Shown: positions 1 through 9,335, numbered from the stretch's first letter. The stretch is DNA of 64,000 nt from Lysobacter_C viscosus (GCF_046600715.1 NZ_JBJMAV010000001.1:730659-794658), one strand, 5' to 3'. Made by a program: numbers and translations. The notes: a model not told the origin generated them from the sequence alone.

Positions 1-993
1 GCGAACCACCAGCCCGGCTCCAAGCAGCGCCTGGAATGACGCCTGTGCGTCAACGAAGCGGCACAACAGGAAATTCGCGTCCGAGCGGTACACGCACCGC
101 ACCGCGGTCGTGCCCTGCAGCGCCCCGCGCAGGCGCTCGCGCTCGGTACGAACGCTGTCGATGCGCGCCCGGGTCACGGCGAGCGCGCCCGGTTGCAGCG
201 CACGCAGGGCAAGTTCGACGCTGGGCGTCGGCAGCGGGTACGGCGCCTGGCAGCGTTGCAGGACCTCGATGAGCGCGGGCGCGGCGAGCACGGCACCGAT
301 CCGCGCGGCGGCCAGCGCGTGGGCCTTTGACAGGGTGTGCAGCACCGCGATGTTGGCGTGGCTGCCGAGCAGCGTCGCCGCAGAACGACCCCTGGCGAAT
401 TCGCCGTAGGCCTCGTCCACCACCACCAGCGCCCGCCCGGCCAGCCGCCCGGCCAGCCATTCGATGCGCTCCAGCGCCAGCGCCTGGCCGGTCGGGTTGC
501 CGGGCGAGCAGAGGAACACCAGCCGCGCGCCCGCAGCCTCCACCTGCGCGGCCACTGCATCGAAATCGCAGGCATAGCCTTCGTCCGGCCCGCCGTCCTG
601 CAGGGGGATGTCGATGACGCGGGCGCCCTGCAGGCGCGCCGACACCGCGTACATGCCGAAGGTGGGCGTGGTGATGGCGATGGCGCCGTCACCAGGGGGG
701 CACAGCGCACGCACCAGCAGGTCGATCGCCTCGTCGCTGCCGCGACCGGCAAGCAGCTGCCCGGGCGCGACGCCATAGAGTCCGGCAAGCGCCTGGCGCA
801 AGGCGGCCGGCTGCGGATCCGGGTAGCGCCGCACGCCGCCCGCCGCATCGGTCCCGTCGTCGGCCGGGTTGGCCCACGGCGACTCGTTCGCGTTCAGCCA
901 GACCTCGCCCTGCAGTGCCTCGCGGCGTGCCGAGCGATAGCCGGCGAACCCGCGCAGGTCCTCGCGGACCAGTCCCATCACCGCGTCGTTCAT
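1..993 (-). CDS. hisC: Histidinol-phosphate aminotransferase, 3' end outside window
   Basis: PLP-dependent aminotransferase of histidine biosynthesis that converts imidazole-acetol phosphate to histidinol phosphate. About 331 codons are present; the C-terminus lies beyond the window edge. The translation shows the fold-type I landmarks LCSPGNPTGQ, VVVDEAYGEF and the Schiff-base lysine in LHTLSKAHAL. The ATG overlaps the hisD stop as ATGA, so the genes are translationally coupled. Family and operon order (G-D-C) agree, and hisB would be expected next outside the window. Confidence 0.95.
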   Translation of the reverse strand, partial: MNDAVMGLVREDLRGFAGYRSARREALQGEVWLNANESPWANPADDGTDAAGGVRRYPDPQPAALRQALAGLYGVAPGQLLAGRGSDEAIDLLVRALCPPGDGAIAITTPTFGMYAVSARLQGARVIDIPLQDGGPDEGYACDFDAVAAQVEAAGARLVFLCSPGNPTGQALALERIEWLAGRLAGRALVVVDEAYGEFARGRSAATLLGSHANIAVLHTLSKAHALAAARIGAVLAAPALIEVLQRCQAPYPLPTPSVELALRALQPGALAVTRARIDSVRTERERLRGALQGTTAVRCVYRSDANFLLCRFVDAQASFQALLGAGLVVR

Positions 994-2384
994 GCCCGTG
1001 CCCCGGCTGCCTGCACGCGCAGCGCGACCGCCTGCCCGTGCGCCCCGAGCCCTTCCGCCTCGGCCAGGACCATCGCGCACGGCCCGATCGCGCTGACACC
1101 TGCACGGCTGGCTTCCTGCACGGTGATCGCCAGCTGGAAACTGGCGACGCTGACGCCGCTGCAGAAGCGCGCCGCACCGGCCGTGGGAAGCACGTGGTTG
1201 GTACCGCTGCAGTAGTCGCCCAGCGCTTCGGGCGACCAGTCACCCAGGAACACCGAGCCGGCCGCCTGCACCCGCGGCAGCCAGCGGCGCGGATCACGCA
1301 GGGCGAGGATCAGGTGCTCGGGCGCATAGTGGTTGCTCAGTTCGAAGGCCTCCTCGAGCGTCGCCACCCGGACCAGCCGCGATGCCGACAGCGCACGTCG
1401 TGCGATGTCGCCACGCGCCAATGTCGCCAGCTGCGCGTCCAGGTGCACGCGCACCGCGTCGATCAGGCCGGCGTCATCGCTGACCAGCAGCACCTGCGAA
1501 TCCGGGCCGTGTTCGGCCTGGGACAGCAGGTCGGCGGCGACGAAGGCCGGGTTGGCGCCGGCATCGGCGATGACCAGCACTTCGGAGGGACCGGCGGGCA
1601 TGTCGATGCCCGGGCCGCCGGGCGTCGCCGCAACCTGCGCCTTTGCCTCGGTGACCCAGGCGTTGCCCGGCCCGAACAGCTTGTCGCACATCGGCACGCT
1701 GCCGGCGCCGAAGGCCATCGCCGCAATCGCCTGCGCGCCGCCGAGCTTGAACACCCGCCCCACCCCGCAGCGGCGGGCGGCATACAGCACCGCGGGATCG
1801 GCGCGCCCGTCGCGGCGCGGCGGCGTGCACATCACGCTTTCCCGGCAACCCGCCAACCGTGCCGGGATGCCCAGCATGAGCGCGGTCGACGGCAACGCGG
1901 CCGAGCCGGCGGGCACGTACAGGCCCACGCGCCGGATCGGCCGCAGGATGCGTTCGCAGGTGACGCCGGGCGCGGTGTCCACCGAGTAGCCGGTGGCCAT
2001 GCCGGCGCGGTGGAAGGCCTCGATCCGGCCGGCCGCCTCGTCGATGGCCTCGCGCAGCCTGCCGTCGAGCAGTGATGCGGCCGCGTCGAACTCGGCCGGC
2101 TGCACTTCGAGCGCGTCCAGCGCCACGCCGTCCAGCTCGCGCGTCCACTCGCGCAGGGCGGCATCCCCGCCCATGCGCACCTCGCTGATGATGCGTGCGA
2201 CCGCAGTGGTGGTCTCGGCCGCAACCGCCTGCGTGGGGCGGCGCAATGCGGCAACGCGCGCAGGCTCGTCCAGCGCAGCCCACTCGGTCCGGCTCGGCAC
2301 GGCCGGATCCAGCCTGGCCGCATTCCTACGCGCGACATCCACGTCGTCGGCGACGCGGCCGGCCGAGATCGACGGCGCGCTCAT
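990..2384 (-). CDS. hisD: Histidinol dehydrogenase
   Basis: Zinc-dependent NAD oxidoreductase that performs the last two steps of histidine synthesis, histidinol to histidinal to histidine. The protein has 464 residues, normal for the family. The start is the ATG encoding MSAPSISAGR, which overlaps the hisG stop as ATGA. An open frame continues upstream but is only the shadow of hisG. Visible family segments are YVPAGSAALPST, KLFGPGNAWVTEAK, DMPAGPSEVLVIAD, LLSQAEHGPDSQ and the C-terminal FCSGVSVASFQ. It is the third gene of the leftward his operon. Confidence 0.97.
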   Translation of the reverse strand: MSAPSISAGRVADDVDVARRNAARLDPAVPSRTEWAALDEPARVAALRRPTQAVAAETTTAVARIISEVRMGGDAALREWTRELDGVALDALEVQPAEFDAAASLLDGRLREAIDEAAGRIEAFHRAGMATGYSVDTAPGVTCERILRPIRRVGLYVPAGSAALPSTALMLGIPARLAGCRESVMCTPPRRDGRADPAVLYAARRCGVGRVFKLGGAQAIAAMAFGAGSVPMCDKLFGPGNAWVTEAKAQVAATPGGPGIDMPAGPSEVLVIADAGANPAFVAADLLSQAEHGPDSQVLLVSDDAGLIDAVRVHLDAQLATLARGDIARRALSASRLVRVATLEEAFELSNHYAPEHLILALRDPRRWLPRVQAAGSVFLGDWSPEALGDYCSGTNHVLPTAGAARFCSGVSVASFQLAITVQEASRAGVSAIGPCAMVLAEAEGLGAHGQAVALRVQAAGARA

Positions 2385-3295
2385 GCCAGCATCCCCTCTA
2401 CCGGCAGGACCAGCAGGCCGCGCGCGCCTGCGCGCTTGAGATCCTCCAGCCGCTGCCAGGTCACCGCGCCGTGGCAGAGCGCCTGCAACGCAAGGGTGTC
2501 GCAGCCATCGACCTGCATCACGGTGGGGGCCTCGGCGTCGGGCAGCAGCGGCAACAGCCCAGGCACCGCCTCGCGGGACGCCTGGAACATCAGCAGCTTG
2601 CTGTTGCGGATGCGCAGCGCGCCGTCCAGCCGGCGCAGCAGCATGTCGGCCAGCTCGCGGCGGGCGTCGTCGAAGGCCGCGACCGGCCCGGCCAGCACGG
2701 CCTCGCTTTCCAGCAGCGTCAGCACGGGCTTGAGCTGGTTGGCCGCCAGCGTCGCGCCGCTGGACACCAGGTCGCATACCGCATCGGCCTGGCCCAGCTT
2801 GGGCGCGATCTCCACCGAGCCCGACAACTGCACCACCTGCGCGTCGATGCCCTCGCCCGCCAGCCACTGCGCCACCAGCGCCGGATAGCTGGTGGCGATG
2901 CGCGTGCCCTGCAGCTGCGCCGGCCCCTCCCACGCCCAGGCTTCGGGAACGGCCAGCGCCAGCCGGCAGCCGCCGAACCCCAGTGCACGCCATTCCCGGT
3001 AGGCCGACTCGCGCCCGCCCGCACGGCGCTCGGTGTCCTGCTCCTGCAGCACGTTGCGCCCGACCACGCCCAGGTCACAGACACCGTCGGCGATCAGGCC
3101 CGGGATGTCGTCGTCCCGGACCAGCAGCAGGTCGACGGGCAGGCTTTCGCCATAGCAGAACAGCCGGTCGCGGCTCTCGCGCCAGCTCAGGCCGCAGGAG
3201 GACAGCAACGCGCGCGCGGGGTCGGCCAAGCGGCCGGACTTCTGGATGGCGATGCGCAGGCGATCGCGCGGCGCCGGGGTGGCGATGGGGCTCAT
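2381..3295 (-). CDS. hisG: ATP phosphoribosyltransferase, long form
   Basis: First committed enzyme of histidine synthesis, joining ATP and PRPP to form phosphoribosyl-ATP. The 304-residue protein starts MSPIATPAPRD and shows RLRIAIQKSGRL, DLGVVGRNVLQE and the phosphate-binding region CDLVSSGATLAANQL. The length fits the long form, with a C-terminal regulatory domain (about residues 230-304) that normally gives feedback inhibition by histidine. It begins 10 bases after the TrpR-like gene stop and overlaps hisD by 4 bases. An in-frame extension upstream of the ATG lies over the regulator and was rejected. Confidence 0.96.
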   Translation of the reverse strand: MSPIATPAPRDRLRIAIQKSGRLADPARALLSSCGLSWRESRDRLFCYGESLPVDLLLVRDDDIPGLIADGVCDLGVVGRNVLQEQDTERRAGGRESAYREWRALGFGGCRLALAVPEAWAWEGPAQLQGTRIATSYPALVAQWLAGEGIDAQVVQLSGSVEIAPKLGQADAVCDLVSSGATLAANQLKPVLTLLESEAVLAGPVAAFDDARRELADMLLRRLDGALRIRNSKLLMFQASREAVPGLLPLLPDAEAPTVMQVDGCDTLALQALCHGAVTWQRLEDLKRAGARGLLVLPVEGMLA

Positions 3296-3305
3296 GGTCG
3301 GGATC

Positions 3306-3629
3306 TCAACGTGTGCGGGAGGCGCGGCGCTGCAGGGCCGCCGCGTAACCGCCGGCGCCACGGTCGAGCGTGCGCGCGACCCGGCCGATGGTGGTGACGC
3401 TGACCGCGGTGCGGTCGTGGATTTCGCGATACGGAACACCCTGCGCGATCAGCGGTACCACCCGCCAGCGATCGGTCATCGCTTCGAGCTCGGCGGGGGT
3501 GCACAGGTCCTCCAGGAACGCCCGGACCTGCGCGGGGTTGCGCAGACGCGAGAACGCCGACGCCAGTGCGTCGATCGCATCGCCTTCGGTGTTTTCGCCC
3601 GTTTCGGGGTTGAGTGCTCGGCGCTTCAT
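3306..3629 (-). CDS. TrpR/YerC-like transcriptional regulator heading the his operon
   Basis: A 107-residue protein with a TrpR/YerC-type helix-turn-helix around residues 40-90 (LCTPAELEAMTDRW, IAQGVPYREIHDRT, VSVTTIGRVARTLD). It is the first gene of the his operon, 10 bases upstream of hisG. The family includes the tryptophan repressor, but the closer YecD/YerC type is of less certain ligand. Position suggests a local repressor of histidine biosynthesis; that role is inferred. A 12-base palindrome lies 27 bases upstream of its start. No SD is obvious beyond a weak GGAA. Confidence 0.85.
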   Translation of the reverse strand: MKRRALNPETGENTEGDAIDALASAFSRLRNPAQVRAFLEDLCTPAELEAMTDRWRVVPLIAQGVPYREIHDRTAVSVTTIGRVARTLDRGAGGYAAALQRRASRTR

Positions 3630-3640
3630 GTTGTTCCAAT

Positions 3641-3667
3641 GTATTAACGCGCTGGCACATTAATGTG
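3641..3667 (-). promoter_or_regulatory. Putative his operon promoter with 12-bp palindromic operator
   Basis: On the minus strand a TAATAC -10-like hexamer (3641-3646) sits 12 bases before the regulator ATG. Overlapping the expected spacer and -35 is the perfect palindrome CACATTAATGTG (3656-3667). A self-complementary AT-rich site over the promoter of a TrpR-like regulator is the usual layout of an autorepressed operator. Promoter and operator assignment is inferred. Confidence 0.45.
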
Positions 3668-3814
3668 ATAACCCGTGTCCGTCAACCTTTCCGTCTGCCC
3701 GGTGCCGGGGAAGCCGGGTCGCGACCCCTGGGACGAACCCCCGCAGGGGTACACTCCCCGTTGCGGCCCAGCGCCGCACATGCATTGAACGGGGATCACA
3801 CAAAGGGGAGGCGG

Positions 3815-5631
3815 ATGCCGGGCTGGGGGATACGAGTCGGGCTGTGGGTGTTGCTGCTGGCTTCCGGGGCGGCACAGGCCCGGGACGCGCTGACCCTGGA
3901 CGCCGCCCGTTCGCAGGTGGCGCTATCGCCCCACGTCGGGTACTTCCACGACCTCGATGGCCAGGCCGACCTTGCCACCGCCCGCCGCTGGCACCAGGAG
4001 GGACGATTCCAGCCGCTGCCATCGGCGAATGCCGCGTTCGGCTTCCAGCCCGGTGCGTTCTGGTTCCATGCGCGCCTGGTCAACCTCCACCCGGGAGAGC
4101 CGCGCTGGCTGCTGGTGCAGGAGTACGCGCTCAGCGACCGGGTGGACGTGTACCTGCGCCGTCCCGACGGCAGCTTCCAGCACCAGCGCGGTGGCGACCA
4201 CGCGCCATTCGACTCGCGCAGCATCCGCTACCGCCATCCCAACTTCGCGCTCGACCTGCCCCCGGGTGGCACCGCGGACCTGTACGTCCGCGTCCAGAGC
4301 CAGAGTTCGATGCAGGTGCCGCTCACCCTCTACACGCCGACGGCGTTCACCGAGATGTCGCGCGATGCGCAGCTGGCCATCGGCCTGTACTACGGCATCC
4401 TGCTGGCGCTGTTCTTCTACAACCTCGTGCTGTGGCTGACCCTGCGCGATCCGAGCTACTTCTGGTACCTGTTCCACATCACCGCGTTCGGGCTGGTGTT
4501 GTTCACCCTCAACGGGCTGGGCTTCGAATACCTGTGGCCGTCTTCGGCCTGGCTGGCCGACAAGGCGGTGCCGTTGTCGATCTGCCTGGCACTGATCGGC
4601 ATGCAGCAGTTCGCGCGTACGTTCCTGGAACTGCCCCAGCGCTGGCCACGGGGCAACTGGGTCAGCCTGGGGCTGATCGCCTTCTTCGCGCTGCTGGGGC
4701 TGGCTTCGCTGGAACTGCCCTACCGCGTCTCCACGCCGATCGCCTCGCGGGCGGTGCTGGTGGGCGTGCTCTGGATCGCGGTGGCCAGCATCGTGGTGCT
4801 GCGGCGCGGCTATCGCCGGCGCGGCTGTTCCTGCTGGCCTGGGCGATGTTCCTGCTGGGCACGACGCTGTTCACCCTGGTCGCATTCGGCGTGCTGCCCA
4901 AGACCTTCTACACCGAGTACGGGGTGCAGATCGGTTCGGCGCTGGAGATGCTGCTGCTGTCGGTGGCGCTGGGCTATCGCTACGCGGCGCTGCGCAACGA
5001 GAACGAGCGCATCGTGCGCGAGGCCAAGCTGTACCTGGAGCAGAAGGTCATGCAACGCACCGGCGAGCTGCGCAGCGCCCTGGGCCAGCTGGAGAACGCC
5101 CATGCGCGTTTGCGCGAATCAAGCCAGCGCGATGGCCTGACCGGCCTGCACAACCGCTCGCATTTCCGTGAGCGGCTGCTGGAGATCCTGGAACGTGGCG
5201 AAGGCCCGGTGTCGTTGCTGATGATCGACCTGGACCATTTCAAGTCGATCAACGACCGCCATGGACACCTGGTGGGCGATGACTGCCTGCGCTGGGCGGC
5301 GCGCACCATCGGCCAGGCACTTCGCCCGCACGAGGCGCTGCTTGCCCGCTTCGGCGGCGAGGAGTTCGTCGCCGCGCTGCCGGGCATGGATACCGCCGAC
5401 GCGGCCGATGTCGCCCAGTCGCTGCGGCGGGCCCTGCATGCGCACCCCTGTGCCAGCGGCCCGCACATCGTGCCGATCTCGGCCAGTATCGGCGTGCATC
5501 GGTTGCCGCGCGGAGCCGGCATCGATGGCGACGAGGCGATCGACCATGCGCTGCAGGGGGCGGACCAGGCGCTCTACGCGGCCAAGGCCGGTGGACGCGA
5601 CTGCGTGCGGGTGGCGGGCGCGCTGGTGTGA
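3815..5631 (+). pseudogene. 7TM-DISM membrane diguanylate cyclase, single-base frameshift
   Basis: Sensor cyclase making c-di-GMP. The ATG at 3815 follows a strong SD (AAGGGGAGG). In order: signal peptide ending AAQA, periplasmic 7TMR-DISM sensor domain (about residues 25-165), seven-helix membrane region (about 185-385), a short coiled coil, and a C-terminal GGDEF domain with GGEEF. The usual inhibitory RxxD site reads RPHE, so product feedback may be weak. The frame breaks near 4814-4818: the upstream frame ends in VVLRRGYRRRGC, while the next frame resumes PARLFLLAW. One missing C would restore RGYRPARLFLLAW. This is either a real null mutation or a sequencing error; the domains on both sides are otherwise intact. 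Confidence 0.85.
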
Positions 5632-5770
5632 ACCCGCAGCGCGGGTAGGCGAAGCGAACCGCGCGACGAACGGGGCTGGCCGGGTACCCAGCGCGCCGCA
5701 GCGCGTTGCGAAACACGCTTGGGTGGGAACCATCCCGGGTCCGGCCTGCAGCCCTGCCCGAGGCTGCGCC

Positions 5771-7666
5771 CTACACCGATCGTGCCGCGGCGATGACCTC
5801 GCCACCCTTGACCAGCGCCACCGCGGCAGCGACCTCCGCATCCAGTGCGCGGTCCCGTCCGAGGAACGCAATCGACTCGCGGATGCGCGCATGCGCGGCG
5901 GCTACGGCCCGGCCGGGCTGGAACTCCGGCGCATGCGCCAGCTCCGTGCGCAGCCCCTCGACCTCGGCAAGGAACGCCTTGCAGCCCTCTGCATCCAGGT
6001 CCGGATCAGGTGCGCCGTAAACCTTGCCAGCCAATGCGCCGGCGTCGCTGCGCCGGGACAGGTCGCGGGCGGCATTGATCATGTCCCGGCGCAGGTCCAG
6101 GGCCTGTGCCGCGGTGTACAGCTCCAGTGCCAGCACCTTGCCCAGGTCATCGACCATCGACAGCACGTGGCGCGCCTCGTTGGCGCCCATCGAGACATGG
6201 TCTTCGGCGTTGGCACTGGTGGGAATGGAATACACCGAGGCCGGCATCGCGCGGCTGGCCAGATCGTTGACGATGGCCGCGGCGGTGTACTGGACGATCA
6301 TGAAGCCCGACTCGGTGGCGTCCTCGTTGCCGATCAGGAAGCCCGGCAGTCCGTCGTTGGTGGCCGGGTCCAGCAGCTTGTTGAGCCGGCGCTCGGAGAT
6401 GCTGGCCAGCACCGGGATCGCAGCCTTGACGTAGCTCATCGCCAGCGCGAGCGGCATGCCGTGGAAGTGGCCTGCCGAGATCACCTGCTGCTCGACGTGG
6501 TCGGCCCGCGCATCCGGGAACACGATCGGGTTGTCGGTCAGCGAGTTGAGCTCGATCTCCAGCACGCGCGCGGCCTGCGCCGCGGCATCGCGCACCGCGC
6601 CGTGCACCTGGGGGATGCAGCGCAGCGAGTAACTGTCCTGCGGCTGGTGCTTCTTGCCGCCACGGAACGGACGGAAACGGGTGTAGAACTTCTCGCGGCC
6701 GTGGCGCTGGTCCAACGGCACCCAGTCCCAGCCGATGTCAAAGCGCAGCGCGCGCGAGTCGGGCGTGTCCCAGCTGCGCGGCGCCCATGGCCGGAACCGG
6801 GGCACCAGGTGGTAGGGGATATCGGCCAGCGTCGAGCCGTCCAGCAATGACCGAAGGTGCGCGGCGACCTCGACCTGCCCCGGGTGCGGGCGCAGTGCAT
6901 GGACCTCCGGCGCGAAGGCACCGAGGCGTCCGGCGAAGGCATCGATCGTCATCGCCGCAGCGAGGTCGGCGGTGTCGAGCAGCTCCTCGAGCGCATGCAG
7001 GGCCAGCACGCCACAGGCGAGCATCTGCGCGGTGCCGTTGTTGAGTGCCAGGCCTTCCTTGTACGACAGCGTCACCGGCGACAGCCCGGCCCTCGACAGT
7101 GCTTCGGCGCCCGGCATGCGCTCGCCGTGGTAGAACGCCTCGCCCCCGCCCAACAGCACGATGGCCAGGTGCGACAGCGGCGCAAGGTCGCCCGACGCAC
7201 CCACCGAGCCCAGCTGCGGGACCACCGGTACGATGCCCGCGTTGAGCATCGCCGCCAGCGCCTGCAGGGTCTCGACACGGATACCCGAGTGCCCGCGCAT
7301 CAACGTGTTGATGCGGATGCACAGCATCGCCCGGACCACGTCGGCGGCGAACGGCTCGCCCACGCACACCGCATGCGTCTCGATCAGGTTGCGCTGGAGT
7401 TCCGCGTGCAGGGTTTCCCCGCGGTGGGCATCGCCGGGCTCGGCATCGCGCTGGCGGCGCGCCCCCAGCAGGCGGTCGGCATTGCTGCCGAAACCGGTGG
7501 ACACGCCGTAGATCGGCTCCTCGCGGCGCACCTGCTCGGCCAGGAAGTCCGCCGCGCGCGCCACCGCCGGCAGCCTGGCCGGGTCCAGCTCGACCGGCGC
7601 GCCGCGCGCGACCGCCACCAGCCCTGCCCGCGTCAGCGAACAGCCGTCCAGCCGCACCGGGGTCAT
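5771..7666 (-). CDS. Histidine/aromatic amino acid ammonia-lyase (MIO family), long form
   Basis: MIO-dependent lyase that removes ammonia non-oxidatively from histidine or an aromatic amino acid. The Ala-Ser-Gly triad forming the cofactor is at residues 157-159 (GSVGASGDLAPLSH), and the catalytic tyrosine is in PIYGVSTGFG (residue 53). The protein has 631 residues; classical histidine ammonia-lyases have about 510. Part of the excess is an insert of about 50 residues after HLRSLLDGS, before DSYSLRCIPQVHG. By hand alignment, a histidine typical of HutH is kept (H98), but the glutamate before the PAS motif is replaced, so the substrate is uncertain. The ATG overlaps the hisS stop (ATGA). No hutU, hutI or hutG is nearby. 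Confidence 0.8.
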   Translation of the reverse strand: MTPVRLDGCSLTRAGLVAVARGAPVELDPARLPAVARAADFLAEQVRREEPIYGVSTGFGSNADRLLGARRQRDAEPGDAHRGETLHAELQRNLIETHAVCVGEPFAADVVRAMLCIRINTLMRGHSGIRVETLQALAAMLNAGIVPVVPQLGSVGASGDLAPLSHLAIVLLGGGEAFYHGERMPGAEALSRAGLSPVTLSYKEGLALNNGTAQMLACGVLALHALEELLDTADLAAAMTIDAFAGRLGAFAPEVHALRPHPGQVEVAAHLRSLLDGSTLADIPYHLVPRFRPWAPRSWDTPDSRALRFDIGWDWVPLDQRHGREKFYTRFRPFRGGKKHQPQDSYSLRCIPQVHGAVRDAAAQAARVLEIELNSLTDNPIVFPDARADHVEQQVISAGHFHGMPLALAMSYVKAAIPVLASISERRLNKLLDPATNDGLPGFLIGNEDATESGFMIVQYTAAAIVNDLASRAMPASVYSIPTSANAEDHVSMGANEARHVLSMVDDLGKVLALELYTAAQALDLRRDMINAARDLSRRSDAGALAGKVYGAPDPDLDAEGCKAFLAEVEGLRTELAHAPEFQPGRAVAAAHARIRESIAFLGRDRALDAEVAAAVALVKGGEVIAAARSV

Positions 7667-9057
7667 GCCCGCGCCTCGGCTTCCGCCTGCGCCAGCTCCA
7701 CCCGCAATGTCCTGGCCAGTTCGGCGCGCGCGACCGTGAACTGGTCTTCGCGCCGGAGGTCCTTGACGGTCACCGTCCCCTGCGCGATCTCGTCCTCGCC
7801 CAGCACCGCCACGAAGCGGATGCCGGCGCGGTCCGCGTACTTGAACTGCTTGCCCAGCTTGGACGCCTCCATCACCGCTTCGGTGTTCAGGCCGCCCTGG
7901 CGCAGCTCCGCCGCCAGCGCCAGGCACTGCGGCAGGTGGGCCGCGTCCATCTGGGTGACCAGCACCTGCACCGAACTGGCAGCGGTGTCGACCAGGCCCG
8001 CATCGCGCAACTGCCAGAACAGGCGGGTCAGGCCGATGGAGATGCCCACGCCCGGCAGTTTCGACTTCGTGTAGTGGCTGGCGAGGTCGTCGTAGCGGCC
8101 GCCCGAACACACCGAGCCGATCTGCGGGTACTCGTCCAGGGTGGTCTCGTAGACGGTACCGGTGTAGTAGTCCAGCCCGCGCGCGATGGAGAAGTTGAGC
8201 GCGTAGTGCGTCTCGGGAACCCCCAGCGCACGCACCAGCTCCAGCACCTCGCGCAGCTCCTGGACACCCGCGCGGACCGCGTCATTGGGGGTGCCCAGCG
8301 CGTCCAGCCGTGCGATGGCGTCGGCGTGGGAGGTCGAGCGCACTTCGACGAACGACAGGATCCGGTCCACGGCATCGGCGGCCAGCCCGAATTCCGCACC
8401 CGTCAGCGTCTCGCGCACGTAGTCCGCGCCGCGCTTGTCGATCTTGTCGACTTCGCGCAACACCCGGGCCTGCAGCTCGGCATCGGCCACGCCCTGGGCT
8501 TCGAAGAACCCGCGCATCAGCTTGCGGTTGTTGAGCTGGATGGTGAACTTGCCGATGTCCAGTTCGGAGAACACGGCAAAGATCACCGCCGGGAACTCGG
8601 CGTCGTGGCGGACGCTCAGGCTGTCCTTGCCGACCACGTCGATATCGCACTGGTAGAACTCGCGGAATCGGCCCCGCTGCGCGCGCTCGCCCCGATATAC
8701 CCGCTGCATCTGGTAGCGGCGGAACGGGAACGCGAGGTCGTGCTCGTGCTCGGCCACGTAACGGGCCAGCGGCACCGTCAGGTCGAAACGCAGCGCCAGC
8801 TCGGGCAGGCCGCCCTCGCCCTCCTCGGCCCCGGCCTTGGCCAGCGCCCCGGTGGACTGCACGAAGTACACCTGGCGCTCGGTCTCGCCGCCGGACTTGG
8901 TCAGCAGCACGTCCGACAGCTCCATGACCGGCGTCTCCACCGGAAGGAAGCCGAACCGCTCGAAGTGGCGCCGGATGGTGTCGAGCATGCGCTGGAAGGC
9001 GATCTGGTCACGGGGCAGCAGCTCCATGACTCCGGGCGGGGTACGCGGCTTGATCAA
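7663..9057 (-). CDS. hisS: Histidyl-tRNA synthetase
   Basis: Class II aminoacyl-tRNA synthetase charging tRNA-His. The TTG at 9057 (IKPRTPPGVMELLPRDQ follows) is chosen because GGAG lies 7 bases upstream and the N-terminus matches family members; this gives 464 residues. Motifs seen are SGGETERQVYFV (motif 1 area), RYQMQRVYRGERAQRGR (motif 2), the histidine-specific ARGLDYYTGTVYE, and SGGRYDDL with GVGISIGLTRLF (motif 3). The anticodon-binding domain is C-terminal. It is followed directly, with a 4-base overlap, by the ammonia-lyase. Confidence 0.96.
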   Translation of the reverse strand: MIKPRTPPGVMELLPRDQIAFQRMLDTIRRHFERFGFLPVETPVMELSDVLLTKSGGETERQVYFVQSTGALAKAGAEEGEGGLPELALRFDLTVPLARYVAEHEHDLAFPFRRYQMQRVYRGERAQRGRFREFYQCDIDVVGKDSLSVRHDAEFPAVIFAVFSELDIGKFTIQLNNRKLMRGFFEAQGVADAELQARVLREVDKIDKRGADYVRETLTGAEFGLAADAVDRILSFVEVRSTSHADAIARLDALGTPNDAVRAGVQELREVLELVRALGVPETHYALNFSIARGLDYYTGTVYETTLDEYPQIGSVCSGGRYDDLASHYTKSKLPGVGISIGLTRLFWQLRDAGLVDTAASSVQVLVTQMDAAHLPQCLALAAELRQGGLNTEAVMEASKLGKQFKYADRAGIRFVAVLGEDEIAQGTVTVKDLRREDQFTVARAELARTLRVELAQAEAEARA

Positions 9058-9169
9058 GCGGGGGCTCCAGGCGGTGCGGGCCCGCGGCAGCACTCGCGCG
9101 GGCGTGGTTCTACGGGCCGCACAGTTTACCGGCAGCCGGCCGCAATGCCTGCCATGGCCGGCGCGGCTA

Positions 9170-9199
9170 TTGCGCCGCACCCGGCCCACTGGCTAGAAT
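9170..9199 (+). promoter_or_regulatory. Promoter of tRNA-Pro
   Basis: TTGCGC (9170-9175), an 18-base spacer and TAGAAT (9194-9199), ending 15 bases before the mature tRNA 5' end. This is a plausible sigma-70 promoter; the same TAGAAT hexamer precedes cysS and epmB in this window. Confidence 0.55.
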
Positions 9200-9214
9200 T
9201 CGCGGCTCTGCCGT

Positions 9215-9291
9215 CGGGGTGTAGCTCAGCCTGGTAGAGCGCTACGTTCGGGACGTAGAAGTCGCAGGTTCAAATCCTGTCTCCCCGACCA
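9215..9291 (+). tRNA. tRNA-Pro (anticodon CGG)
   Basis: A 77-base cloverleaf with encoded CCA. The anticodon stem CTACG/CGTAG closes the loop TTCGGGA, giving anticodon CGG for codon CCG. The T arm contains GGTTCAAATCC, and the acceptor stem CGGGGTG pairs with CTCCCCG with one U-U mismatch. Confidence 0.96.
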
Positions 9292-9308
9292 ATCAACCGG
9301 CAGTACGG

Positions 9309-9335
9309 AAAAAACCGGCCCAAGGCCGGTTTTTT
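9309..9335. terminator. Bidirectional intrinsic terminator
   Basis: AAAAAACCGGCC, loop CAA, GGCCGGTTTTTT: a perfect stem with a T-run on either strand. It lies between convergent tRNA-Pro and the nucleotide-sugar dehydrogenase gene and can end both transcripts. Confidence 0.9.

Noticed and set aside
3656..3667. Clp/CRP site at the his operon
   Set aside because: CACATTAATGTG has the wrong orientation and spacing for TGTGA-N6-TCACA.
3815..5140. Upstream half of the cyclase as a separate sensor gene
   Set aside because: The next frame continues the same membrane helix and domain order without gap, so it is one broken gene.
9058..9189. N-terminal extension of hisS to 9189
   Set aside because: No homology and no SD; the TTG at 9057 has GGAG and a family-like N-terminus.
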